A stretch of 6,313 bases of DNA from an uncultured Emergencia sp. (GTDB lineage Bacteria; Bacillota; Clostridia; Peptostreptococcales; Anaerovoracaceae): positions 1 to 6,313 of the forward strand of contig CABSEO010000119.1 in the NCBI GenBank assembly GCA_902476665.1, read 5' to 3'. Every line of letters starts with the position of its first letter. Position 1 is the first letter of the stretch. The notes under the pieces were generated by a model that had not been told where the DNA came from, made no database searches, and saw nothing but the letters and a program-made list of their open reading frames with translations. Of the stretch, positions 1-6,313 are shown piece after piece. Position numbers and translations under genes: made by a program.

Positions 1-2
1 GA

Positions 3-311
3 AAAGGGAGCAGTCAGGAAAAAGGTGAACAAGAGGAGGAACTTGAGCAGATGATTGCAGCCTGCTCCAATATAAATCAGGCTCCATGGCATGAAAGTCC
101 CGAAGAAGCCGGACAGAAAAAAGGCAGAATCGAAAGCTTTTACACCGGAAAAATGTCCCGGTGGGGAAATATGAAGACCATCATTGCGAGAGAACAGCAG
201 ATGGCATTTGAAAGAGCAAAAGATATGCAGGAAAGAAACTGCAGAGAGAAAAAAGAGGAGTCGGTACGAAATGATGGCTCTTCAGTCAGGGTGGATCAGG
301 CGCGGAAATAA
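3..311 (+). CDS. C-terminal part of an unrecognised hydrophilic protein (5' end probably outside the window)
   Basis: The frame is open from the left edge to a TAA at 309-311, giving 102 residues without an upstream stop, so this is most likely the tail of a gene that starts before the window. An internal start at ATG 51 is possible: AGGAGGA (34-40) lies 10 bases before it and would give 86 residues, but the same bases also read as a Gln/Glu-rich stretch of the longer frame. The protein is very hydrophilic, rich in Glu, Lys, Gln and Arg, with no membrane segment. Its second half (around the MKTIIAREQQMAFERA stretch) looks helical. I recognise no family or motif and assign no function. It lies on the same strand as the ATPase operon but is separated from it by 234 bases with a terminator-like hairpin and a new promoter, so it is probably a separate transcription unit. 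That it is coding at all is moderately supported. Confidence 0.5.
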   Translation, partial: KGSSQEKGEQEEELEQMIAACSNINQAPWHESPEEAGQKKGRIESFYTGKMSRWGNMKTIIAREQQMAFERAKDMQERNCREKKEESVRNDGSSVRVDQARK

Positions 312-366
312 TTTCTGATATGAGTTTTAAAAGCAGGATTTTAAAGGAAAACAAGGGGTATAATAT

Positions 367-394
367 AAAGATGAGGCAGAGCACTCATCTTTTT
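367..394 (+). terminator. Probable weak intrinsic terminator after the upstream ORF
   Basis: AAAGATGAG (367-375) pairs perfectly with CTCATCTTT (384-392), giving a 9-bp stem with an 8-base loop, and the right arm runs into a T tract (390-394). It sits about 55 bases past the stop of the upstream ORF and before the operon promoter, where a terminator is expected. The stem has only three G-C pairs and the T run is only five bases before GG, so its strength is uncertain. The stem is nearly self-complementary with A's on its left flank, so it could also act weakly on the other strand. Confidence 0.5.
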
Positions 395-427
395 GGTTAC
401 TTATACAAAAAAATGAAAAATATTTTG

Positions 428-510
428 TTTGTTAAAAATAAAACTTTTCTTGTTTAGCAGATTGAAATGAGGTATAATTAAAATGAGGAAAAATTTTGAT
501 TTTTAACAAA
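428..510. repeat. 12-bp perfect inverted repeat bracketing the operon promoter
   Basis: TTTGTTAAAAAT at 428-439 is the exact reverse complement of ATTTTTAACAAA at 499-510. The arms are separated by 59 bases that contain the -35, the -10 and the expected start site. The left arm is upstream of the expected start site, so the pair cannot form an RNA hairpin in a transcript from this promoter; if functional it would act as DNA, for example as paired operator sites. Each arm contains TTGTTAA or its complement, the half-site of the clostridial Rex operator (TTGTTAA-N4-TTAACAA). Neither arm has a good partner half-site at the 4-base spacing, so a Rex call is not justified. The region is AT-rich and chance is possible. 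Confidence 0.45.
450..478 (+). promoter_or_regulatory. Probable sigma-A (housekeeping) promoter of the V-ATPase operon
   Basis: A perfect TATAAT -10 box lies at 473-478. A -35 candidate TTGTTT lies at 450-455, giving the ideal 17-base spacer. The -35 matches only the TTG half of TTGACA. Long A and T tracts upstream (about 415-446) could serve as an UP-like element. Transcription would start near 485, leaving a leader of about 60 bases before the first gene. This is the last promoter-like sequence before seven tightly packed ATPase genes, so it probably drives the whole operon. Confidence 0.65.
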
Positions 511-529
511 GCCTTAACAGAAACAGGAC

Positions 530-538
530 GGGAGGTGA
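530..538 (+). promoter_or_regulatory. Strong Shine-Dalgarno site that fixes the GTG start of ntpF
   Basis: GGGAGGTGA at 530-538 matches the anti-Shine-Dalgarno sequence over its whole core and lies 7 bases before GTG 546. There is no ATG in the ntpF frame near the N-terminus, so this site is what supports the non-ATG start of the first operon gene. Confidence 0.8.
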
Positions 539-545
539 AGAACCG

Positions 546-872
546 GTGTTTGCCGCAGAGTTGACGAAGATCAAAGAAAGCGAGGCGAAAGCCGATGAAC
601 TTCAAAAAAAAGCGAAAGCAGACTACAAGCAGGCTTTAGAAGACGCCAGAGCCAAAGCGGAACAGATTGTTGAGGACGCCGAGAACCGTGCAAGAGATGT
701 GTATGATTCCTTGTTGTCAGAAGGTCAGAAGATTTCTGACGAACAGTATGATTTGTTTTTAGCTTCGACGCAGAAAAAGTGTCAGGCTATGGTGGACAAA
801 GCCAGAAACAATGAAATCAAAGCAGTCGATCTGATTGCGGAAAGGATTGTGAGAGCAAGTGTCAATCGTTAA
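546..872 (+). CDS. ntpF: V/A-type ATPase peripheral stalk subunit (G/H-like, E. hirae NtpF-like)
   Basis: This 108-residue protein is almost entirely a charged coiled coil: residues 5-55 are a heptad-like run of Lys, Glu, Ala and Gln, including the AKAEQIVEDAENRARD stretch typical of V/A-ATPase stalk subunits. No signal peptide or membrane segment is present. The length fits the roughly 100-110 residues of the family. In V/A-ATPases this small subunit winds around subunit E to form the peripheral stalks that hold the head still against the rotor. The start is GTG 546, placed by a near-perfect ribosome site 7 bases upstream. The 3' end overlaps ntpI by 14 bases, suggesting translational coupling. 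It is the first gene of the operon, as ntpF is in E. hirae. Subunit letters differ between species (G, H or NtpF); the coiled-coil family is clear, the symbol follows the E. hirae scheme. Confidence 0.85.
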   Translation: MFAAELTKIKESEAKADELQKKAKADYKQALEDARAKAEQIVEDAENRARDVYDSLLSEGQKISDEQYDLFLASTQKKCQAMVDKARNNEIKAVDLIAERIVRASVNR

Positions 873-2064
873 GATGAAAAAGCTGGCTGTCATCGGCCTG
901 GACACTGCCAAAGAAAAACTCATATCCGATTTGATGGAACTGGGAGCGGTTCAGATTACAGATCAGAGCAGTAAACTGGTCGAGGACGAGATCTGGAAAG
1001 ACTTCGGTGTCAAAGATGGTAATGAAACAGAAGTCGCTTCTTTGGAACTTTTGATTAATAGAGTGTCTTTGGCCATGGATACCCTGGATCGATTCAGTAC
1101 TGCTAAGAGCCCGCTGTTTTTTACGAGACGGGTTATGAAAAAAGCTGAATTTGCAGAAACTCTGAAAAATCGAGACAAGATTTATCAGGATGTGGAGCGG
1201 GTGATGGCACTGAGTGAACAGCGCCACAAGCTGAAGGAACTGATTAATAAAAAGAATACCGAACTTACAGCCATCAGACCATGGGCAGTTTACGATTTGC
1301 CTCTGGAGATAGAAGAGACGAAACATACCATGATTAATCTGGGAGTGGTACCTTCTGCAGCGGATATGGATGCTTTGACGCAGAGGATTTATGATGGCAG
1401 AGAAGCGGTAGAAATGAAGGAAATCGGCAGGGACAAAGACCTGATTTATCTGGTTGTGGTAACCATGAAGGATCAGGAGGAGGATGTCCTGACCATTCTG
1501 AAGCAGCACGGATACACGCCGACACCTTTTAAGGGTTTTAAGGGAACTCCGGCGGAAAATGAAAAACGGCTTACAGGAGAAATCAGCCGTTGTGAGAAGA
1601 AGTGCAGTGAGGTGGAAAAAGAGATCAGCAGTCTTTATCCTCTGAAACCCGGAATCGAGTGTCTTTACGATCAGCTGGTTATGGAGAGAGATCATGAAAA
1701 GACCAAGGAAAGACTGCTCAAGACCAGACGAACATTCTGCCTTGAAGGCTGGGTTCCGGAAACCTGCATGGAAGCAGTGAATAAGTCTCTGTTGGATAAC
1801 GGATGCTGTTTTGAATACAGAGAACCTGAAGACGGCGAGAATGTACCGATCCTGACTGTAAACAGCAGTTTTGTGGATCCTTTTGAAGCAATAACAGAGA
1901 TGTACTCTCTTCCGGATTACAGAGGAGTGGATCCAACTAAATATTTTGCACTGTTTTATGCCATGTTCTTCGGCATCATGCTCAGTGATGCGGGATATGG
2001 TATCGTCATTGCCGCAGCATGCTTCATCCTGCTGCGCAAGTTCGCACTGGAAGGTATGACCTAA
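859..2064 (+). CDS. ntpI: V/A-type ATPase subunit I (a), N-terminal part, ended by an in-frame stop
   Basis: This 401-residue product is the cytoplasmic arm and first membrane segment(s) of subunit I, the membrane stator of the V/A-ATPase. It shows the family N-terminus (MSIVKMKKLAVIGLD), long helical coiled-coil arms (about 100-140 and 235-290), the GWVPE motif (297-301), and the P-F-E...MYSLPDY lead-in (341-354) to a hydrophobic stretch with FFGIMLSDAGYG (370-381) and a second one (382-393). GTG 859 is preferred because it gives the usual family N-terminus; ATG 874 would drop five residues and has no better ribosome site. GGAAAGGA (839-846) lies 12 bases upstream. The frame ends at TAA 2062-2064, in the middle of what should be a continuous protein of about 660 residues; the rest continues in the same frame from 2068. 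Alone, this piece lacks the essential arginine and most membrane helices, so it should not form a working stator. The gene may be a pseudogene or the stop a sequence error. Confidence 0.88.
   Translation: MSIVKMKKLAVIGLDTAKEKLISDLMELGAVQITDQSSKLVEDEIWKDFGVKDGNETEVASLELLINRVSLAMDTLDRFSTAKSPLFFTRRVMKKAEFAETLKNRDKIYQDVERVMALSEQRHKLKELINKKNTELTAIRPWAVYDLPLEIEETKHTMINLGVVPSAADMDALTQRIYDGREAVEMKEIGRDKDLIYLVVVTMKDQEEDVLTILKQHGYTPTPFKGFKGTPAENEKRLTGEISRCEKKCSEVEKEISSLYPLKPGIECLYDQLVMERDHEKTKERLLKTRRTFCLEGWVPETCMEAVNKSLLDNGCCFEYREPEDGENVPILTVNSSFVDPFEAITEMYSLPDYRGVDPTKYFALFYAMFFGIMLSDAGYGIVIAAACFILLRKFALEGMT
2062..2064 (+). other. In-frame TAA nonsense codon interrupting ntpI
   Basis: The codons read GGT ATG ACC TAA AGA ATG ATA AAG. 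Family sequence continues on both sides in the same frame with nothing missing, so one substitution is enough to explain it (for example AAA Lys to TAA) and an insertion or deletion is excluded. TAA is used as the normal stop of ntpF, ntpK, ntpE and ntpC here, so the code is not reassigned. ATG 2068 lies four bases past the stop codon, and GGAAGG (2049-2054) lies 13 bases before that ATG, so reinitiation is conceivable but the ribosome site is distant. Confidence 0.9.
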
Positions 2065-2067
2065 AGA

Positions 2068-3320
<1,253 letters not shown>

Positions 3321-3338
3321 TGATAAGGACGTGACAAA

Positions 3339-3920
3339 ATGAGCATAGAAAAGATTACATCAAAGATAATCAGTGATGCGGAAGACGCTGCAAAGGTTAC
3401 TTTGGATGAGGCGAAAGGTCTGTGCGGAGAAATTATCGCCGAGGCGGAGAAAAAGGCCGCTTCCATTCTGGAAAATGCGGAAAAGCAGGGCCTTGAGGAA
3501 AAAGAAAAACTGATTGCAAGGAGAAAGGCAGTAGCCGATATAGACGGTCGCAAGCTGGTTCTGGAAGCGAAACAGAAACTGATTGCAGAGTCCTTTGAGA
3601 AAGCGATAGATAAACTCTGTTCCATGGAAAAGAAGTCTTACATCGAGTTTCTTGCGGGACTTGCTGAAAAAACCGGAGAGACAGAGGGAGAGCTGATCTT
3701 AAGCCCTGAAGACAGAAAAACTGTGGGAGAAGATTTTGTCAGCTATCTGTCGGATCATCTTGCAGGCAGCAGTTTTACACTTTCTGAAGAAACCAGAAAC
3801 ATTCGCGGCGGATTTCTGCTGAAAAAAGGTTCAGTATATATTAACGGAACAATCGAAGCTTTGGTAGAGGAAGCAAAAGAGAACTTAATGAGTGATGTTG
3901 CCTCCCGCCTGTTCCAGTAA
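3339..3920 (+). CDS. ntpE: V/A-type ATPase peripheral stalk subunit E
   Basis: This 193-residue protein has the two-part layout of subunit E: an N-terminal charged helix (about 3-90, with repeats such as IIAEAEKKAASILENAEKQ) that pairs with the small stalk subunit, and a C-terminal mixed alpha/beta domain (about 95-193) that grips the top of the catalytic head. Family marks are the R-K-L-V-L-E-A-K-Q-K-L-I run (71-82) and RGGFLLKKGSVYINGTIEAL (156-175). The length is near the usual 190-205 residues. No signal peptide or membrane segment is seen. It starts 18 bases after ntpK with AAGGA (3325-3329) nine bases before ATG 3339, and ends 13 bases before ntpC. Together with ntpF it gives the complete peripheral stalk from this operon. 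Confidence 0.94.
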   Translation: MSIEKITSKIISDAEDAAKVTLDEAKGLCGEIIAEAEKKAASILENAEKQGLEEKEKLIARRKAVADIDGRKLVLEAKQKLIAESFEKAIDKLCSMEKKSYIEFLAGLAEKTGETEGELILSPEDRKTVGEDFVSYLSDHLAGSSFTLSEETRNIRGGFLLKKGSVYINGTIEALVEEAKENLMSDVASRLFQ

Positions 3921-3926
3921 GGAGAT
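3919..3926 (+). promoter_or_regulatory. Shine-Dalgarno site that fixes the ntpC start
   Basis: AAGGAGAT at 3919-3926 overlaps the ntpE stop and lies 7 bases before ATG 3934. The ATG at 3892, in the same frame, would add 14 residues unlike the family and would overlap ntpE by 29 bases without a comparable site, so 3934 is chosen. Confidence 0.75.
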
Positions 3927-3933
3927 AGATTCT

Positions 3934-4941
3934 ATGGCAAAGCGAAAATATGATGAATACACCTTTGCTGATGCGTATATTGGAAGTTTCGTAAAGAATC
4001 TGATGAACCGGCAGGATATGATAAGACTGGCTTCCTGTAAAGATTTGAAGACTGCAGAGGCAATGCTGCAGGAATTCGGGTATGGTGAAGCCAAAGAGCT
4101 TTATGACGACGATGTGGAGTGGTTTATCAGAAGAGAACAGAACAAGCTCTTTGACCTGATTTACGATACTCTGCCTGAGAGAAAAGAGCTGGCCCTGTGC
4201 CTTCTTCCTTTTGACTACCATAATGTAAAAGTATGTCTGAAGGCTGAATTCCTCGGGATTACACCGTCGGAGGATCTGCTGGTGTCTACCAGTGATACGG
4301 ACTGGAAAAAGATCGTTTCCATGGTGAGAGACAGAAACTACACTTTCATGCCGACAATTATGAAAGAGGCTATCGTTGAGGCGGTGGACCTGTTCGGCAG
4401 AGGCGGAGACCCTCAGGAAATCGACATTATTATGGACAAAGCCTGCTACAGGCAGATGCTTCTTGATGCGGAGGCTACCGGAGAAGATTTTCTCATTGGT
4501 ATCGTTAAACTGCAGATCGACCTTCATAACCTGAAGACCTTTGTCCGTCTGCGTCAGATGAAAAAACCGTGGTCATTTTTCCAAAAGGTTTTTCTGGAGG
4601 GCGGCAATGTCAGCCAGCAGTTTTTCATATCCTGTTACGAGGAGAGTTACAGTCAGATTGCTGATAAGCTGGCGCCTTACGGTCTCCGGGAGGTACTGGC
4701 GGAAGGCGGCAGAAGTCTGGAGGAAACTGGTGATTTCACCCTTCTGGAAAAACTCTGTGACGACCGTATGATGGAGTTTAACAAGAGGGCCAAGTACGAA
4801 ACTTTTGGAATTGTGCCGATTGCAGGTTACTGGTATGCGAAAGAGGTTGAAATCGACAATCTGCGTATCATCCTGACGGGCATTCTCATCGGTTCTACGC
4901 CGGAACAAATCAGTGAGAAATTGAGGGAGCCATATGTATAA
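3934..4941 (+). CDS. ntpC: V/A-type ATPase subunit C (d-like adaptor)
   Basis: The 335-residue soluble, mainly helical protein matches subunit C (called d in eukaryotes), the funnel that caps the proteolipid ring and receives the central shaft. Family features are the recurring Asn-Leu/Val-Lys/Arg helices: FDYHNVKVCLKAEFLGI (93-109), QIDLHNLKTFVRLRQM (194-209) and the C-terminal FGIVPIAGYWYAKEVEIDNLR (291-311), the last containing the conserved GYWYAKE-like stretch. The N-terminus (YTFADAYIGSF, 9-19) also fits. There is no signal or membrane segment; the length is usual (about 330-350). ATG 3934 is used because a strong ribosome site lies 7 bases upstream and the N-terminus then fits the family. 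The last bases overlap ntpG by 8, a sign of coupled translation. Confidence 0.94.
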   Translation: MAKRKYDEYTFADAYIGSFVKNLMNRQDMIRLASCKDLKTAEAMLQEFGYGEAKELYDDDVEWFIRREQNKLFDLIYDTLPERKELALCLLPFDYHNVKVCLKAEFLGITPSEDLLVSTSDTDWKKIVSMVRDRNYTFMPTIMKEAIVEAVDLFGRGGDPQEIDIIMDKACYRQMLLDAEATGEDFLIGIVKLQIDLHNLKTFVRLRQMKKPWSFFQKVFLEGGNVSQQFFISCYEESYSQIADKLAPYGLREVLAEGGRSLEETGDFTLLEKLCDDRMMEFNKRAKYETFGIVPIAGYWYAKEVEIDNLRIILTGILIGSTPEQISEKLREPYV

Positions 4942-5257
4942 GATAGGTGTAATTGGCGGCAAGGACTCGGTTCTGGGCTTTAAGGCCGTGGGACTGGATG
5001 TGTTTCCCTGCAGCCAAAGTGAAGAAGCAAAGAAAATCCTTCACCCGCTGGCCAAGGACGAGTATGCGATAATTTACATCACAGAGGTTCTGGCAGCCGA
5101 TATGGCGAAGGACATCGATAAATATAAAGATGCAAGACTTCCTGCTATTATTCCGATCCCGGGTAAAGAAGGTGCTACGGGGGCAGGAATGCGCAGCGTG
5201 AGCAAGGCTGTTGAGCGCGCTGTCGGGGCAGATATACTATTTGGAGGTGAAAAATAG
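4934..5257 (+). CDS. ntpG: V/A-type ATPase central stalk subunit F (E. hirae NtpG)
   Basis: At 107 residues this is subunit F of the V/A-ATPase, a small Rossmann-like protein that binds subunit D in the central shaft and tunes the ATPase activity. It has the family N-terminus YKIGVIGGKDSVLGFKAVG (2-20), the middle strand EYAIIYITE (43-51), and RLPAIIPIPGKEGATGAG (68-85) before a C-terminal helix containing the RSVSKAVERAVG run. Length is typical (about 100-110). ATG 4934 lies inside the end of ntpC (8-base overlap), with GAGGGAG (4923-4929) just upstream. Its stop TAG (5255-5257) is directly followed by the ATG of ntpA. The subunit is named F in the general scheme (atpF) and G in the E. hirae gene scheme; this is a naming matter only. 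Confidence 0.94.
   Translation: MYKIGVIGGKDSVLGFKAVGLDVFPCSQSEEAKKILHPLAKDEYAIIYITEVLAADMAKDIDKYKDARLPAIIPIPGKEGATGAGMRSVSKAVERAVGADILFGGEK
5243..5250 (+). promoter_or_regulatory. Strong Shine-Dalgarno site for ntpA inside ntpG
   Basis: GGAGGTGA (5243-5250) is a full-length ribosome site 7 bases before ATG 5258, embedded in the last codons of ntpG. It places the ntpA start directly on the ntpG stop. It is the same octamer as at 531-538 before ntpF; these are the two strongest sites in the operon. The head needs three copies of subunit A against one of F, so a strong site here makes sense. Confidence 0.75.
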
Positions 5258-6313
5258 ATGAGTCAGGGAAAAATCGTTAAGGTTTCAGGTCCGCTGGTCG
5301 TAGCTTCCGGTATGGAAGATGCCGATATGTTCGACGTGGTGCGTGTAGGTGACCTGGGACTGATTGGCGAGATCATAGAGATGAGGGGTGACATGGCCTC
5401 CATTCAGGTATACGAAGAGACGGCGGGAATCGGACCGGGAGCTCCAGTTGTTTCAACAGGTGCACAGCTTTCGGTAGAACTGGGGCCGGGTCTTATTGAA
5501 ACCATGTATGACGGCATTCAGCGACCGCTGGAAGCTATGCGTGAGAAGGCAGGTCCAAATATTACAAGAGGTATCAGTGTACCGTCTCTGGACAGAGAAA
5601 AGAAATGGGAATTTGTTCCCGTGTGCAAAGCCGGAGAGCAGGTGGAAGCCGGAGACATTATCGGTACAGTGCAGGAAACTGTCATTGTGGAGCATAAAAT
5701 TATGGTGCCTTACGGAATCAGAGGAACTGTGGAATCCATTCGCGGAGGAGAGTTTACCGTTGAAGATGTGGTATGCACCATAAAGAAGGAAGACGGAACT
5801 GTTGCTGAACTGACCATGATGCAGAAATGGCCTGTCAGAACAGGAAGACCTTATAAAGAAAAGCTGGTGCCTGAAATGCCGCTGATCACAGGACAGAGAG
5901 TCATCGACACCATGTTCCCGATTGCAAAGGGAGGTGTTGCGGCAGTTCCGGGACCGTTCGGATCCGGTAAAACTGTGGTACAGCATCAGCTGGCCAAGTG
6001 GGCGGATGCAGATATTGTAGTATACATCGGCTGCGGTGAACGCGGCAATGAGATGACTGATGTACTGATGGAATTCCCCGAACTGAAAGACCCTCGTTCA
6101 GGGGAATCTCTGATGAAAAGACCCGTGCTCATCGCCAATACCTCTGATATGCCGGTAGCCGCCAGAGAAGCTTCTATCTATACAGGAATCACTATTGCGG
6201 AGTATTTCAGAGATATGGGTTATTCTGTTGCCCTTATGGCTGACTCCACATCAAGATGGGCCGAGGCTCTGCGTGAGATGTCCGGCCGTCTGGAAGAAAT
6301 GCCGGGTGAAGAA
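5258..6313 (+). CDS. ntpA: V/A-type ATPase catalytic subunit A, truncated by the window end
   Basis: The frame is open for 352 codons to the right edge; the family is about 590 residues, so roughly the last 40 percent is missing. Subunit A hydrolyses (or makes) ATP in the cytoplasmic head together with subunit B. An N-terminal beta-barrel domain (about 1-75) begins [16 protein letters not shown]. The A-specific bulge (non-homologous region) lies around 110-190, marking A rather than B or the F-type beta subunit. The nucleotide fold follows: P-loop GPFGSGKT (232-239, K238 and T239), GCGERGNEM (258-266) with the catalytic glutamate E261, and Walker [18 protein letters not shown] (324-340) with D329. 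All key residues seen are intact. ATG 5258 follows the ntpG stop with no gap and has a near-perfect ribosome site 7 bases upstream. There is no sign of damage up to the edge. Confidence 0.97.
   Translation, partial: MSQGKIVKVSGPLVVASGMEDADMFDVVRVGDLGLIGEIIEMRGDMASIQVYEETAGIGPGAPVVSTGAQLSVELGPGLIETMYDGIQRPLEAMREKAGPNITRGISVPSLDREKKWEFVPVCKAGEQVEAGDIIGTVQETVIVEHKIMVPYGIRGTVESIRGGEFTVEDVVCTIKKEDGTVAELTMMQKWPVRTGRPYKEKLVPEMPLITGQRVIDTMFPIAKGGVAAVPGPFGSGKTVVQHQLAKWADADIVVYIGCGERGNEMTDVLMEFPELKDPRSGESLMKRPVLIANTSDMPVAAREASIYTGITIAEYFRDMGYSVALMADSTSRWAEALREMSGRLEEMPGEE

Noticed and set aside
359..364. Another perfect TATAAT upstream of the terminator-like hairpin
   Set aside because: No reasonable -35 lies 16-18 bases upstream, and transcription would run at once into the hairpin at 367-394; the AT-rich context easily yields such a hexamer.
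483..506. Seven-codon leader peptide (MRKNFDF) in the 5' region
   Set aside because: It has no ribosome site and starts at or just before the expected transcription start; no attenuator-like hairpins follow.
862..1695. Long minus-strand open frame of 277 codons opposite ntpI
   Set aside because: It lies wholly opposite a clear ATPase subunit; its product is rich in Phe, His, Leu and Ser as expected from the complement of a coding strand and has no family features. It is a shadow.
2062..2064. Recoding of the TAA (stop reassignment, pyrrolysine or frameshift)
   Set aside because: TAA ends at least four other genes here, pyrrolysine uses TAG, selenocysteine uses TGA, and both halves are already in the same frame so no frameshift is needed.
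3892..3933. Upstream ATG extension of ntpC by 14 residues
   Set aside because: It overlaps the end of ntpE, adds residues not seen in the family, and lacks a good ribosome site; ATG 3934 has one at the ideal spacing.
3841..4527. Minus-strand open frame of 228 codons opposite the ntpE end and ntpC
   Set aside because: It spans the junction of two well-supported genes and the translation resembles no family; a shadow of the + strand genes.
5453..5986. Minus-strand (177 codons) and + strand alternate-frame (5496-5783) open frames inside ntpA
   Set aside because: Both overlap the ntpA frame, which shows intact barrel and P-loop sequence; the translations are low-complexity, Cys/His/Ser-rich shadows.

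Overview
The window holds the first part of a V/A-type (rotary, vacuolar-like) ATPase operon, all on the + strand. The gene order (peripheral stalk G-like, I, K, E, C, central stalk F, A) is the same as the ntpF-I-K-E-C-G-A order of the Enterococcus hirae sodium-pumping V-ATPase. Strong purine-rich Shine-Dalgarno sites, tightly packed or overlapping genes, GTG starts, moderate GC and protein-level resemblance suggest an anaerobic Firmicute, probably a gut-type Clostridia member such as Lachnospiraceae. That assignment is inference from style, not from a marker gene.

Layout. Positions 3-311 are the end of an unrecognised hydrophilic ORF that probably begins upstream of the window. Positions 312-545 are an AT-rich intergenic region with a terminator-like hairpin (367-394), a good sigma-A-type promoter (450-478) and a 12-bp perfect inverted repeat (428-439 and 499-510) that brackets the promoter. 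The operon then runs without a break: ntpF (546-872), ntpI in two pieces (859-2064 and 2068-2853), ntpK (2850-3320), ntpE (3339-3920), ntpC (3934-4941), ntpG (4934-5257) and ntpA (5258 to the window end, truncated at 352 codons). The usual following genes (ntpB, ntpD) would lie beyond the right edge.

How the genes work together. NtpA is the catalytic subunit of the cytoplasmic V1/A1 head. NtpG is the F-type central-stalk subunit. NtpC is the funnel-shaped adaptor that sits the shaft on the membrane ring. NtpK is the four-helix proteolipid forming the rotating ring. NtpI is the membrane stator with the essential arginine. NtpE and NtpF form the peripheral stalks. NtpK carries all five residues known to bind Na+ in the E. 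hirae ring, so the enzyme is probably sodium-coupled.

The main anomaly is an in-frame TAA (2062-2064) in the middle of ntpI. Reading frame and family sequence continue unbroken on both sides, and an ATG lies four bases past the stop codon, so this is a single nonsense codon (real or a sequence error) and not an indel. Apart from this and some unexplained repeats around the promoter, the window is an ordinary ATPase operon; I see no previously undescribed system in it.
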